64,000 nt of DNA. It comes from Leadbetterella lacustris (GTDB taxonomy: Bacteria > Bacteroidota > Bacteroidia > Cytophagales > Spirosomataceae). A program made the position numbers and the translations under genes. Position 1 is the stretch's first letter. Every line of letters begins with the position of its first letter. The notes beneath the pieces are model-generated. The model saw nothing but the letters and a program-made list of their open reading frames with translations, did not search any database and was not told the origin of the DNA. Location: positions 18,884 through 82,883 of the forward strand of contig OZ248434.1 in NCBI GenBank assembly GCA_965234335.1, written 5' to 3'. Positions 36,732 to 45,845 of this stretch are shown here, in pieces.

Positions 36732-37622
36732 ATGAAAAAAATCACAGTTTTAACTTGCCTTTTAGCCTTAGCGGCCACGAGTGCGGTTGTTGCTCAGGAG
36801 AAATCTGACAATGGAATCAATCCACTTTCATTGCGTCCTGTTCACGAGTCAAACGTGATGTACAAACTAACGCTCTGGAGAAGGTTAGATTTGAACGAAA
36901 AAGCTAATCAGCCTTTATTTGCAAGCGGATCAGAAATTACCAAACACCTTATAGACGGTGTTAAAGCTGGAGTTTTAGAGCCTTATGACAATGACTCATT
37001 AGCTACAAAAATTACTTTGGAAGAATTCACAAAAAGAATGACAAAGAAATTTGCAGATGGTGGTCTTTCAAAAGAAGAAATAGAAGCTGGATTCGGTACT
37101 GAAGGTGCGGCATCGGAAGATGACGGCTGGGGTGGCGGTGGTACTGCCACAGAAACCACTTCTCAAAACTCAGGAAACAAGCCAACTGCAACGGCCAACA
37201 CGGAAGGCTACGAGCTATTTGCCAAAGATTTGTATATCATAGAAATAAAAGAAGATTGGATATTTGACAAACAACGCTCTCGTCAATACTTTGATATTCA
37301 AACAATTACTATAAAAATACCTGCTGAAATGTCAAGCGAAGGTTTAGAAATAGAACTGGCTTCGTTCAAATACAAAGAGTTGGAGTCATATTTCAGACTT
37401 AATCCAAATTGTATTTGGTACAACGCAGCCAATACAGCTCAGCACAAAAACTTAGCCGATGCGTTTGAACTGAGATTGTTTAATGGTAGAATCATTAAAA
37501 AGTCAAACGCTTTGAACAAGTATTTAGATCAAGTATATAAATCACCGAAAGAAGGTCTTCAAAAATCACAGCAACTTGAATACGAGTTGTTAGAGTGGGA
37601 AAATAACCTTTGGGAGTTTTAA
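36732..37622 (+). CDS. gldN: GldN, type IX secretion periplasmic ring protein
   Basis: 296 residues with a signal peptide (VLTCLLALAATSAVVAQE). Features are VMYKLTLWRRLDLNEKANQP near residue 42, a low-complexity GWGGGGTATETTSQNSG linker near 135, KEDWIFDKQRSRQYFDIQTI near 178 and the C-terminal YWELL-like part LLEWENNLWEF. GldN forms the ring with GldK. It ends the gldKLMN set 20 bases after gldM; a good terminator follows. Confidence 0.95.
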   Translation: MKKITVLTCLLALAATSAVVAQEKSDNGINPLSLRPVHESNVMYKLTLWRRLDLNEKANQPLFASGSEITKHLIDGVKAGVLEPYDNDSLATKITLEEFTKRMTKKFADGGLSKEEIEAGFGTEGAASEDDGWGGGGTATETTSQNSGNKPTATANTEGYELFAKDLYIIEIKEDWIFDKQRSRQYFDIQTITIKIPAEMSSEGLEIELASFKYKELESYFRLNPNCIWYNAANTAQHKNLADAFELRLFNGRIIKKSNALNKYLDQVYKSPKEGLQKSQQLEYELLEWENNLWEF

Positions 37623-37641
37623 TAGCATTATAGAAATATTT

Positions 37642-37679
37642 GAGAGGGGTAAAGCGGAAGTTTTGTCCCTCTTTTTTTT
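37642..37679 (+). terminator. rho-independent terminator after gldN
   Basis: A GAGAGGG / TCCCTC stem with a loop of about 16 bases is followed by eight T. It lies 20 bases past the gldN stop. Confidence 0.75.
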
Positions 37680-37697
37680 GGATAAATCTGAATATCC

Positions 37698-37705
37698 TAA
37701 TTTTG
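37698..37705 (+). promoter_or_regulatory. candidate -7 element for the TonB-dependent receptor
   Basis: TAATTTTG matches TAnnTTTG, 20 bases before the ATG at 37726, directly after the gldN terminator. Confidence 0.45.
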
Positions 37706-37725
37706 ATAAAAATTAAAAAAATACT

Positions 37726-40269
37726 ATGCTGAAAATTAAACTATTTATTTTGACCCTCTTTGTCAGTATGCAAGCTTTGTCTCAAAACACAGTGGGTAAA
37801 ATTACAGATAACAGCGGAGAACCATTAATTGGAGCCACTATTGTAGAAAAAGGCACAACAAATGGCACAACAACGGATGCCTCAGGGAAATTTGAGTTGA
37901 AAGTAACAAATGCAGCGGCTATATTTCAAATAAGCTATATCGGCTATAAGTCCAAGGAATTAAAAGGTTCTGAATTGGCAAGTACCATAATTCTAGAGCA
38001 GGGCGACCTACTGGATCAAGTAGTAATAGTGGGCTCGAGAAGTATGAACAGATCTGCAACAGACACCCCAGCACCCATTGATGTTATTGATATCAAAGAA
38101 ATCACCTCCAAAACAGGACAGTTAGACTTGAACCAACTGCTGCAATTTGCCGCTCCATCGTTCAATTCCAACAGACAGTCTGGTTCTGACGGCACAGACC
38201 ACGTAGATCCTGCCTCACTCAGAGGCCTTGGCCCCGACCAAACATTGGTTTTAATTAATGGCAAAAGAAGGCATCAAAGTTCATTAGTGAATATCTATGG
38301 TACCAGAGGAAGAGGAAACACAGGTACAGACTTAAACACCATACCAGCAGCGGCCATAGAAAGAATAGAAATACTTAGAGACGGAGCAGCGGCACAGTAT
38401 GGCTCAGATGCCATAGCGGGTGTAATTAACATCGTTTTGAAAAAAACTACAGAATCCTTAGAAATCAATGCAAACTCGGGTATTTACAAAGCCAGCTATA
38501 GATTTGATGATAAAAAATTTGATGGTCTGAACTACAACTTTAACGCGAATTACGGTTTTAAAGTAGGCCAAGAGGGCTTCGTAAATCTAACCGGAGATCA
38601 TAACTTCAGAGACCACACCAACAGAGCCAATGCTGCCGCAAACGAATTGGCCAGAAGAGAATTTGGAGATCCTCGTGCTCAGAATACTGCCTTGTATCTC
38701 AACTCAAGTTTCCCGATAAATAAAAACACAGCCATTTATGTTTTTGGAGGCACCAACCAACGTAGAGGAGAATCTTATGCTTGGACGAGATTTGCCGACG
38801 ACGACAGAAATGTTGCTTCGATATACCCAGATGGATTTGATCCACTTATAAAAGCCGATATCAAAGACAATTCAATAGCAGCTGGCATAAAGTCACAAAT
38901 CAAAGGTTGGGATGTAGATTTTAGCAATACTTTTGGATCAAACAAATTTAACTACTCGCTCGAAAATACATTGAACACCTCATTGGGTGCTACCTCTCCT
39001 ACTACATTTGAGGCTGGTGGTTTCCGTCTCAATCAGAACACCGTAAACCTCGGTTTTTCTAAGTTCATGAAAGACAAAATGGCTGGCCTAAATGTGGCGT
39101 TTGGTGCTGAGTATAGAATAGAGAATTTCAAGATTTTTGCGGGAGAAGAAAAATCTTACAAAAGTTACATTGCGGGTGTACCAGGTGGTTCGCAAGGTTT
39201 CCCAGGTTTTCAACCCGGCGATGAGATAGCAGCTTCAAGGTCAAACTTCGGTTTATATTTTGACACAGAAGCAGATTTTACCAAGAAATTTATGGTTGGG
39301 GCGGCCTTGCGTTTTGAAAACTACAGTGACTTCGGCAATACCTTAAATGGAAAATTATCGAGTAGATTCAAAGTAAACGATGACTTAACATTCAGGGCAA
39401 CGGTTAGTACAGGCTTTAGAGCACCATCTTTGCCACAAATCAACTTTAACTCTACCGTAACTAACTTTATCAATGGTAAACCCGTGGAAGTGTTGATAGC
39501 TAGAAACAACTCTGAGGTGACAAAAGCATTGGGCATACCTGCTTTAAAACAAGAATTATCTAAGAATGCCAGTTTAGGATTTACAGTTAGACCGAACAAC
39601 ACCTTCTCGCTGACAGTGGATGGCTATTGGGTACAAATTAAAGACAGGATAGTACTAACGGGACAATTTACTGACGAGGATGAACAAATAGGCCAATTGC
39701 TTAAAAACGTAAATGTGGTAAAAGCTCAGTTTTTTACCAATGCCGTAAACACTACTACAACTGGCCTTGACATCATTTTGAGTAATAAAGATAAAATAGG
39801 CGAAGGACAATTGACCACAAGCTTGGCAATGAATTTCAACAAACTTGTGATTGACCAAATAAATACCACAGGCAAATTAGAAGGCAAAGAAGATACTTAC
39901 TTTGACCTTAGAGAACAATATTTTCTAAAAGCATCTGCTCCACCGTCGAAAATAAACCTAACTTTTGACTATCAAATAAAGAAATTCAGTACTATGATAA
40001 GGTTTGTGAGGTTTGGTCAAGTGGAGTTGGCAGACTGGAATTATGATGTATCAGAAAACGACATATACAGACCAAAAACCACTACAGATTTGTCTGTAAA
40101 TTATAGAATTTCTCAAAAACTACGTTTAGCGATAGGCTCTAACAACCTCTTCAACGTATATCCTAACATGTCGTCTGGATACTATACTGAATCTGGTGGA
40201 GCTTGGGACCCTGTACAAATGGGAAGCAATGGAGCTTTTTATTATGCCAAAATAAATATTATACTCTAA
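37726..40269 (+). CDS. TonB-dependent receptor
   Basis: 847 residues. A signal peptide (LFILTLFVSMQALSQN) is followed by a carboxypeptidase-D regulatory-like domain (GKITDNSGEPLIGATIVEKG), then a plug domain (IDVIDIKEITSKTGQLDLNQ, LVLINGKRRHQSS, EILRDGAAAQYGSDAIAGV) and a 22-strand-type barrel ending in YYAKINIIL. The architecture is that of a classical siderophore, vitamin or nutrient receptor rather than SusC, since the PLYVVDG signature and a SusD gene are absent. It is flanked by terminators and so is probably monocistronic. Confidence 0.92.
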   Translation: MLKIKLFILTLFVSMQALSQNTVGKITDNSGEPLIGATIVEKGTTNGTTTDASGKFELKVTNAAAIFQISYIGYKSKELKGSELASTIILEQGDLLDQVVIVGSRSMNRSATDTPAPIDVIDIKEITSKTGQLDLNQLLQFAAPSFNSNRQSGSDGTDHVDPASLRGLGPDQTLVLINGKRRHQSSLVNIYGTRGRGNTGTDLNTIPAAAIERIEILRDGAAAQYGSDAIAGVINIVLKKTTESLEINANSGIYKASYRFDDKKFDGLNYNFNANYGFKVGQEGFVNLTGDHNFRDHTNRANAAANELARREFGDPRAQNTALYLNSSFPINKNTAIYVFGGTNQRRGESYAWTRFADDDRNVASIYPDGFDPLIKADIKDNSIAAGIKSQIKGWDVDFSNTFGSNKFNYSLENTLNTSLGATSPTTFEAGGFRLNQNTVNLGFSKFMKDKMAGLNVAFGAEYRIENFKIFAGEEKSYKSYIAGVPGGSQGFPGFQPGDEIAASRSNFGLYFDTEADFTKKFMVGAALRFENYSDFGNTLNGKLSSRFKVNDDLTFRATVSTGFRAPSLPQINFNSTVTNFINGKPVEVLIARNNSEVTKALGIPALKQELSKNASLGFTVRPNNTFSLTVDGYWVQIKDRIVLTGQFTDEDEQIGQLLKNVNVVKAQFFTNAVNTTTTGLDIILSNKDKIGEGQLTTSLAMNFNKLVIDQINTTGKLEGKEDTYFDLREQYFLKASAPPSKINLTFDYQIKKFSTMIRFVRFGQVELADWNYDVSENDIYRPKTTTDLSVNYRISQKLRLAIGSNNLFNVYPNMSSGYYTESGGAWDPVQMGSNGAFYYAKINIIL

Positions 40270-40291
40270 AATATTTAAAAATGAAATTTGG

Positions 40292-40329
40292 ACGGACTCA
40301 TATAAGTAAAATATGAGTCCGTTTTTTTT
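40292..40329 (+). terminator. strong rho-independent terminator
   Basis: A perfect 12-base stem (ACGGACTCATAT with its complement) and a 7-base loop are followed by eight T, 22 bases after the receptor stop. Confidence 0.93.
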
Positions 40330-40370
40330 GATTAAATTAGTTTAGAGCTCAAAATCCTCATTTTTTGCAT

Positions 40371-40378
40371 TATTTTTG
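40371..40378 (+). promoter_or_regulatory. candidate -7 element for gatB
   Basis: TATTTTTG matches TAnnTTTG, 14 bases before the gatB ATG. Confidence 0.45.
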
Positions 40379-40392
40379 TGAAAATTTAAAGT

Positions 40393-41835
40393 ATGGGATA
40401 CGATATTGTAATAGGCTTGGAGGTTCACTGCCAATTAGAGACAGAAAGTAAAATTTTTGCTTCAGATTCTAACAAATTTGGTGGCGAACCCAACACACAC
40501 ATCAGCGTTATTACTTTAGCACATCCGGGAGTATTGCCAAAACTCAACGAAAAAGCTGTAGAATATGCTATAAAACTGGGTTTGGCTTTTGATTGTGAGA
40601 TTAACCAATTTAATTTTTTCGATCGGAAAAACTACTTCTACCCCGACTTACCAAAAGGCTACCAAATCTCACAGGACAAATCTCCAATATGTTGGGGTGG
40701 CGAAGTTAAATTTAAAATAAAAAAAGGCAAAGATTTTAGTAATCACACCGTTAAAATCCACCACATACACATGGAGGAAGATGCAGGAAAATCGGTACAT
40801 GATTTAGAAGCTAATAATACTTGCCTTGACTATAACCGAGCTGGCACTCCCTTACTCGAAATCGTTTCAGAACCTTGCATGACCTCCCCTTTGGAGGCGG
40901 CAAGTTATTTGGCCGAGATAAGGAAAATGGTGCGTTTCTTGGGTATCGGCGACGGAAATATGGAAGAGGGTTCTTTGCGTGCGGACCTCAATGTGTCTTT
41001 AAAACCGAAAGGAAGCGAAAAACTAGGTACTAAAGTAGAAATCAAGAACATGAATTCAATTCGGTTTTTGCAAAAAGCAGCCGAATATGAGATAGAACGC
41101 CAAGCTGCAATATTGGACGCGGGAGGTATTATTATTCAAGAAACCAGGAGCTTCGACCCTGAACAGGGAAAAACTTTTGGCATGAGAGTGAAAGAAACCA
41201 TGAACGATTATCGTTATTTCCCTGAGCCTGACCTCGCACCTATCATCATCAGTGATGAAGTGTTACGGACAGCGAAGGCGAAAATGCCGAAGCTGCCTTA
41301 CGATTTGTTTGAGACTTTCAGCAAAGACATGGGTATTTTAGAAGAGCATGCGTATCTTTTGACCGAAGAAAAATCTTTAAGTGACTATTTTATAGAAACT
41401 TGTAACTTTACAAAAAACTATAAAAGTGTTTCGAACTGGATACTTTCAAACATAAAGGGTTATTTGAACGAAAACAACCTTGAGATTGGCCAATTTCCTG
41501 TAAAACCAGCAAAATTAGCTGAGCTTATCAAAAATATTGATGAAGGAAATATCAGCAACTCTGCGGCACAAGTGTTAATGGGATTGTTAATTACAGCACC
41601 GGAAGGTGATATTTTAGCGTTGGCAAAGTCTAAGAATCTAATACAAAGCCAAGATTCTGACTCCATGGGTGTTTGGATTGAGGAGGTTTTGTCTGAAAAT
41701 GCACAGAAAGTGGACGAGTACAAAAAAGGAAAAAAAGGTTTGATGGGATTTTTTGTAGGGGAAGTTATGAAAAAATCAAAAGGCTCTGCAGATCCAAAGG
41801 TTTTGAATACACTTTTGGCCGAAAAATTAAAATAA
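40393..41835 (+). CDS. gatB: Asp-tRNA(Asn)/Glu-tRNA(Gln) amidotransferase subunit B
   Basis: 480 residues, normal GatB length. The opening YDIVIGLEVHCQLETESKIF, HPGVLPKLNEKAVEYAIKLG, KNYFYPDLPKGYQISQ and EEDAGKSVHD are family hallmarks, as are the kinase-like SLRADLNVS and KNMNSIRFLQKA. The C-terminal YqeY-type tail domain starts near residue 330. GatB phosphorylates misacylated Glu-tRNA(Gln) or Asp-tRNA(Asn) before amidation with GatA and GatC, which are not in this window. Confidence 0.97.
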   Translation: MGYDIVIGLEVHCQLETESKIFASDSNKFGGEPNTHISVITLAHPGVLPKLNEKAVEYAIKLGLAFDCEINQFNFFDRKNYFYPDLPKGYQISQDKSPICWGGEVKFKIKKGKDFSNHTVKIHHIHMEEDAGKSVHDLEANNTCLDYNRAGTPLLEIVSEPCMTSPLEAASYLAEIRKMVRFLGIGDGNMEEGSLRADLNVSLKPKGSEKLGTKVEIKNMNSIRFLQKAAEYEIERQAAILDAGGIIIQETRSFDPEQGKTFGMRVKETMNDYRYFPEPDLAPIIISDEVLRTAKAKMPKLPYDLFETFSKDMGILEEHAYLLTEEKSLSDYFIETCNFTKNYKSVSNWILSNIKGYLNENNLEIGQFPVKPAKLAELIKNIDEGNISNSAAQVLMGLLITAPEGDILALAKSKNLIQSQDSDSMGVWIEEVLSENAQKVDEYKKGKKGLMGFFVGEVMKKSKGSADPKVLNTLLAEKLK

Positions 41836-41940
41836 AAAATATTTACAAAATTTTCATTTGTACTATATACATTTGGAAAAACTAAATCATAAAATGAAAC
41901 ATTCATGACTAAGTTTCTAGATACACAAAGAAATGAACAT

Positions 41941-41972
41941 TTCTTGGCGTTCTGGCGACTTAGCGGTAAATT
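41941..41972 (+). repeat. short dispersed TTGGCG/CTTAGCGG repeat
   Basis: Three imperfect units (TTGGCG, CTGGCG, CTTAGCGG) followed by TAAATT stand just before the ATG at 41981, like the repeat before eboE at 4846. Confidence 0.45.
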
Positions 41973-41980
41973 ATAGAAAT

Positions 41981-43129
41981 ATGAAAAAGAATTTATTGTT
42001 GCTATTTTTTGTGGGCGTAATAATGTCCTGCAATTCTCAAACAAAGGATGCAGCTGGTCTTTCATTAAAAATAAAAGGCACCATTACCAATGATGTGTCG
42101 GGCATGGTGTATTTAGAAAGAATGAACGAACGAAACATCGGTGCCAAAATTGACAGCGTAAAAATTACGGCCAAAAGCTTTAGTTTTAATACCAAAATAG
42201 CCGAACCTGGTATTTATCAAGTAAACATTGCAAACGAGCAAGTTATCGGCCTAATACTTGATGGAGGTGAGGATTTGACCATTGTGGCCGACGGTTCTTC
42301 AACTCCAGACAAGGCAGCAACCGCCAAAGTAGATGGCTCTGAAAACATGCGAATGTTTAACGAAGTCATGACTGACATTCAGGCTTTTTCTAAAAATGTA
42401 AATACTCTAGAAGGAAAATTTCAGGCGGCAAAAAATGAAAAAGACAAGGGTGTATTAAGAAATCAATACATGGCTATGTTAGAAGGTCAGAAAAACTTGG
42501 TTTTACCGAAAGTAAGATCAATGGGAACTTCGCTTGCAGGTATAATAGCGGCAAATAACTTCCTTAAACCAGATTTTGGTGGTGAATATCAGTTTGAACT
42601 AAAAGAAAAACTAGAAAAAGAAGGTAAGAATCATTTCTTCGCCAAAATGTTTATTCAGACAGTTAATCAAGCATCAGTAGGTACCGTTGGTTCTTTAGCT
42701 CCTGACTTTGAACTCACTACTTTGGAGGGCAAAAAGGTAAAATTATCTGAATTTAGAGGAAAAACAGTCATCATAGACTTCTGGGCAACGTGGTGCGGGC
42801 CTTGCATAATGGCCTTTCCAGGAATGAAAAAGGCCACCGAAAAATACAAAGACGACCCCAATGTGGTATTTCTTTTTGTGAATACTTTTGAAAGAGTAGA
42901 TGCTGGCCAATGGAAAGACCATGTGGGTAAATTTATAAGCAATCGTGGTTTTACATTCATGAATCCAGCCTTAGACATTGGCAATCAAACTGCTTTAACT
43001 TACGGAGTAGAAGGAATTCCTGCCAAATTCTGTATCGATAAGGACGGAAAAGTTAAACATAAAGGTTCGGGATATTTAGGAAGTACCGAGGCCGTGTTCA
43101 ACGAGATGGTCGAGTGGGTTGAGAAATAA
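41981..43129 (+). CDS. TlpA-like thioredoxin lipoprotein with DUF4369 domain
   Basis: 382 residues from ATG 41981, chosen because it gives a lipoprotein signal (LLLLFFVGVIMSCNSQ); an in-frame ATG at 41933 would bury it. The N-terminal DUF4369-like domain (SLKIKGTITNDVSGMVYLE) is followed by a helical linker and a TlpA/ResA-type thioredoxin domain with GSLAPDFELTTLEGKKV and the redox site WATWCGPCIM near residue 271. A glutamate-free cis-proline follows in VEGIPAKF. Such proteins reduce disulfides in the periplasm, often for cytochrome c maturation. Monocistronic-looking. Confidence 0.9.
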   Translation: MKKNLLLLFFVGVIMSCNSQTKDAAGLSLKIKGTITNDVSGMVYLERMNERNIGAKIDSVKITAKSFSFNTKIAEPGIYQVNIANEQVIGLILDGGEDLTIVADGSSTPDKAATAKVDGSENMRMFNEVMTDIQAFSKNVNTLEGKFQAAKNEKDKGVLRNQYMAMLEGQKNLVLPKVRSMGTSLAGIIAANNFLKPDFGGEYQFELKEKLEKEGKNHFFAKMFIQTVNQASVGTVGSLAPDFELTTLEGKKVKLSEFRGKTVIIDFWATWCGPCIMAFPGMKKATEKYKDDPNVVFLFVNTFERVDAGQWKDHVGKFISNRGFTFMNPALDIGNQTALTYGVEGIPAKFCIDKDGKVKHKGSGYLGSTEAVFNEMVEWVEK

Positions 43130-43201
43130 TAGTAATGAAAATATTGAAATAGCCCAAATGCGAATTTGTGGCTATTTTTTTTGAAAAATAAAATACTAAA
43201 A

Positions 43202-44002
43202 ATGAAGATAGCGATAGTTGGTTGTGGAAATATGGGGATGGCCTTTGCGAGGTCGTTTATACAATATGATTTGGTAAAAAAAGAAAACCTACTGTTGATA
43301 GAAAAAAGTCCAGAAAGGTCTGAAATACTTAAAAAATCGAAAGAAGGTGTGGTGGTAGACACCATCAATGACACACTATCGACTTATGACTTGGTCATAT
43401 TGTCGGTAAAACCTCAGGATTTTAGCATAGTGGCAACTGAAATAAAGTCATTTTTAAATCCTGAACAAGTGGTACTTTCTATAATGGCGGGTATCACTCT
43501 GTCAAGGATCCAAAGCGAACTTAGCCATAAAATGGTAGTTAGAGCCATGCCAAATACACCAGCCATGCTTGGACAAGGTATTACAGGCTTTTGTGCTTCT
43601 GAGGGTATAGGTTTCTCAAAACTCCTGAAAATAGAAAACCTCATAAACGCCACGGGAAGATCGGTATATATTGAGGATGAAAACATGATAGACGCTGTAA
43701 CAGCTTTGAGTGGAAGCGGCCCAGCTTACTTCTATTATGTGGTAAAACACATGGTAGAGGCAGGCAAAAAAATGGGATTCGACGAAGGACTTTCGAGTTT
43801 ATTGGTAAAGCAAACCATGCTAGGAGCTTATCATCTGATAAACAACGCCGAACTGAGCCTAGATGACCTTATAAAAGCCGTGGCATCAAAAGGAGGAACC
43901 ACGGAGGCTGCTCTAAGTACCTTTGCCGAAGCCAATATTGGCGAAGGTATAGAACAGGGAATACTGAATGCGGAGAAACGAGCGAAAGAGCTTTCGAAAT
44001 AA
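43202..44002 (+). CDS. proC: pyrroline-5-carboxylate reductase
   Basis: 266 residues from ATG 43202; the earlier in-frame ATG at 43166 would add residues before the Rossmann strand. The NAD(P)-binding motif is IAIVGCGNMGMAFARSF. Other family motifs are LSVKPQDF, VLSIMAGITLSRIQ, VRAMPNTPAMLGQGITGF and the C-terminal TALSGSGPAYFYYV with VASKGGTTEAAL. ProC makes proline from pyrroline-5-carboxylate. The next gene begins right after its stop, so the two are likely co-transcribed. Confidence 0.96.
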   Translation: MKIAIVGCGNMGMAFARSFIQYDLVKKENLLLIEKSPERSEILKKSKEGVVVDTINDTLSTYDLVILSVKPQDFSIVATEIKSFLNPEQVVLSIMAGITLSRIQSELSHKMVVRAMPNTPAMLGQGITGFCASEGIGFSKLLKIENLINATGRSVYIEDENMIDAVTALSGSGPAYFYYVVKHMVEAGKKMGFDEGLSSLLVKQTMLGAYHLINNAELSLDDLIKAVASKGGTTEAALSTFAEANIGEGIEQGILNAEKRAKELSK

Positions 44003-44731
44003 ATGAAAAAATTTATATATTTCCTATTCATTCCTTTTCTGTTTGCCTGTAATCCAAGCAAATCACTGCTCAGTAAAAACGAAAATCAGTTGGCTTTTTA
44101 CAAAATAAAGAAAAATACTTTTGTGCATATTTCTTTTTTGCAAACCCAAACTTGGGGAAAGGTGGGCTGTAATGGCATGATTTATATTCATAAAAACCAG
44201 GCTTATGTATTTGATACTCCTACAGATAACGAAACTTCGGAGATACTAATAAAGACCCTCGAAGATCAAAATATTAAAGTAAAGGGGGTAGTGGTGAATC
44301 ATTTCCATAACGACTGCTTAGGCGGATTGGAGGCTTTTCATAAAAAAGGCATTAAAAGCTATGCCTCAAAAAAAACAATAGAATTGGCACAAAAAGACAG
44401 TGTGACTGTACCACAAATCAGTTTCAAAGAAAAGCTGATTTTACGAATTGGCAAAAAGGAAATTGTGAACCAATATTTGGGTGAGGCTCATACCAAAGAC
44501 AATATCATTAGCTTTATTCCTTCCGAAAACACGATGTTTGGCGGCTGTATGGTTAAAGAAATAAACGCTGGAAAAGGATTTCTTGGCGATGCAAACGAAA
44601 AAGAGTGGTCAAATACCATCCGAAATATAAAAAAAGCCTTTCCAACTGCACAATTTATAGTTCCGGGTCACGGTAAACCAGGCGGACAAGAATTACTTGA
44701 TTATACTATTGGGTTGTTTGAGGTTAAGTAA
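44003..44731 (+). CDS. subclass B1-type metallo-beta-lactamase lipoprotein
   Basis: 242 residues. A lipoprotein signal ends at FLFACNPS. The full B1 zinc-ligand set is present: VVNHFHNDCLGG (H116, H118, D120), GEAHTKDNI (H196), MFGGCMVKEI (C221) and IVPGHGKPGG (H263). The segment FLGDANEKEWSNTI is also characteristic of B1 enzymes. B1 enzymes hydrolyse penicillins, cephalosporins and carbapenems. The start abuts the proC stop without a gap, so it is probably translationally coupled to proC rather than inducible. No transposon is adjacent, so it looks like an intrinsic gene. Activity is unproven. Confidence 0.9.
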   Translation: MKKFIYFLFIPFLFACNPSKSLLSKNENQLAFYKIKKNTFVHISFLQTQTWGKVGCNGMIYIHKNQAYVFDTPTDNETSEILIKTLEDQNIKVKGVVVNHFHNDCLGGLEAFHKKGIKSYASKKTIELAQKDSVTVPQISFKEKLILRIGKKEIVNQYLGEAHTKDNIISFIPSENTMFGGCMVKEINAGKGFLGDANEKEWSNTIRNIKKAFPTAQFIVPGHGKPGGQELLDYTIGLFEVK

Positions 44732-44785
44732 AGACACAAACAGCAAATAATCCCACAAAAAGCTTTCGAAACACTCAATTATACC

Positions 44786-44793
44786 TAAATTTG
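44786..44793 (+). promoter_or_regulatory. candidate -7 element for the Lrp gene
   Basis: TAAATTTG matches TAnnTTTG, 22 bases before the ATG at 44816. Confidence 0.45.
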
Positions 44794-44815
44794 AGTTTTT
44801 AAAGAAAAATATTCT

Positions 44816-45277
44816 ATGATTGATATAGATCCTGTGGATTTGAAGATTTTAAAACTTCTCAAAAAAGACGGAATGATGACCAATAGACAGATAGCCGTAG
44901 AGCTTAATCTGACTACCACGCCCATTCATGAAAGAATCAAAAGACTTCGCAGAGACGGATTTATAGAGAAATATACCATAGAATTAAATCGAAAGAAGCT
45001 TAATAAAAATCTGATTGTTTTCTGTAATGTATCTCTCAAAGAACATGCACAACAGTTTTTGACCCAATTTGAAAGAGACGTTCAAACCGTACCAGAAGTG
45101 GTGGAATGTTATTGTGTTTCTGGCGGTTCCGATTTCCTTTTGAAAGTTATCGTGTCAGACATGGAAGAATACAAAGACTTCATTCTCAATAAATTAGCGG
45201 CGATTTCAAACATTGGAAGTGCACAATCACACTTTGTTATCACTGAAGCTAAGCATTCTTCTATTATTGGAGAGTAG
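44816..45277 (+). CDS. Lrp/AsnC family transcriptional regulator
   Basis: 153 residues, standard size. The N-terminal winged helix shows LKLLKKDGMMTNRQIAVEL and TTTPIHERIKRLRRDGFIEK, and the C-terminal RAM domain has VPEVVECYCVSGGSDFLLKV and SHFVITEAKHSS. Regulators of this family sense amino acids and control amino-acid metabolism. It may act on the nearby proC gene, but this is inference. Its 3' end overlaps the convergent DUF4126 gene by 14 bases. Confidence 0.94.
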   Translation: MIDIDPVDLKILKLLKKDGMMTNRQIAVELNLTTTPIHERIKRLRRDGFIEKYTIELNRKKLNKNLIVFCNVSLKEHAQQFLTQFERDVQTVPEVVECYCVSGGSDFLLKVIVSDMEEYKDFILNKLAAISNIGSAQSHFVITEAKHSSIIGE

Positions 45278-45842
45278 GCTTTGATGGTTTAGAAAACAGC
45301 TTCTTCAACATCCAAAACACTAGCAAAATAGCCAAAACGCCCATTATCAGCGGAATCCACAGAGAAATAAGCGAAATACCCACAGATAGTATATTTTCAA
45401 ATGTGCTGAAAAAACTGTTTCCAATTCCACCAGTAAATTTAGTAGAGCCGAGCCGTATCAATGAAGTGCCAGACTGAATTGTACCGGCTACTCCCCCACC
45501 CGCCAATATTCCAAGTCCCCATTGTAGGGTGGGGTCTTCTATTTTTAAGAATTGTGTAGTGAGCAGTGTTCCAGCTACAACAGACGCAGGCAGTGCAATA
45601 GAATCCAACAGATTGTCTATAAATGCAATATAATAAGAAGCTATTTCTGCAACAGATGCAACGATCAAAACAAAAGTGGCGGTGTTGCTTATCATCCATC
45701 CAAAATTATCCGAAACACTTACTAAACCAAACTTTGCAGCCAAATTGGACACCAAAAGTGGAATAAATACCCTGAATCCACTACCAGCACTCAGTGCCAC
45801 ACCGAGTAGTAATCCCGGAATCCAAGTGATCCAATCTTCCAT
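45264..45842 (-). CDS. DUF4126 domain-containing membrane protein
   Basis: 192 residues with about five hydrophobic segments. The opening WIPGLLLGVALSAGSGFRVF, followed by IPLLVSNLAAKFGLV, and the glycine-rich LGILAGGGVAGTIQSGTSL near residue 112 match DUF4126, a membrane family of unknown role. It is convergent with the Lrp gene, whose end it overlaps, and lies three bases from the end of yicC, with which it is probably co-transcribed on the minus strand. Confidence 0.82.
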   Translation of the reverse strand: MEDWITWIPGLLLGVALSAGSGFRVFIPLLVSNLAAKFGLVSVSDNFGWMISNTATFVLIVASVAEIASYYIAFIDNLLDSIALPASVVAGTLLTTQFLKIEDPTLQWGLGILAGGGVAGTIQSGTSLIRLGSTKFTGGIGNSFFSTFENILSVGISLISLWIPLIMGVLAILLVFWMLKKLFSKPSKPTLQ

Positions 45843-45845
45843 TTT

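Noticed and set aside
41933..41980. Longer start for the TlpA-like protein
   Set aside because: It would place a charged stretch before the lipoprotein signal; the ATG at 41981 gives a clean signal and lipobox.
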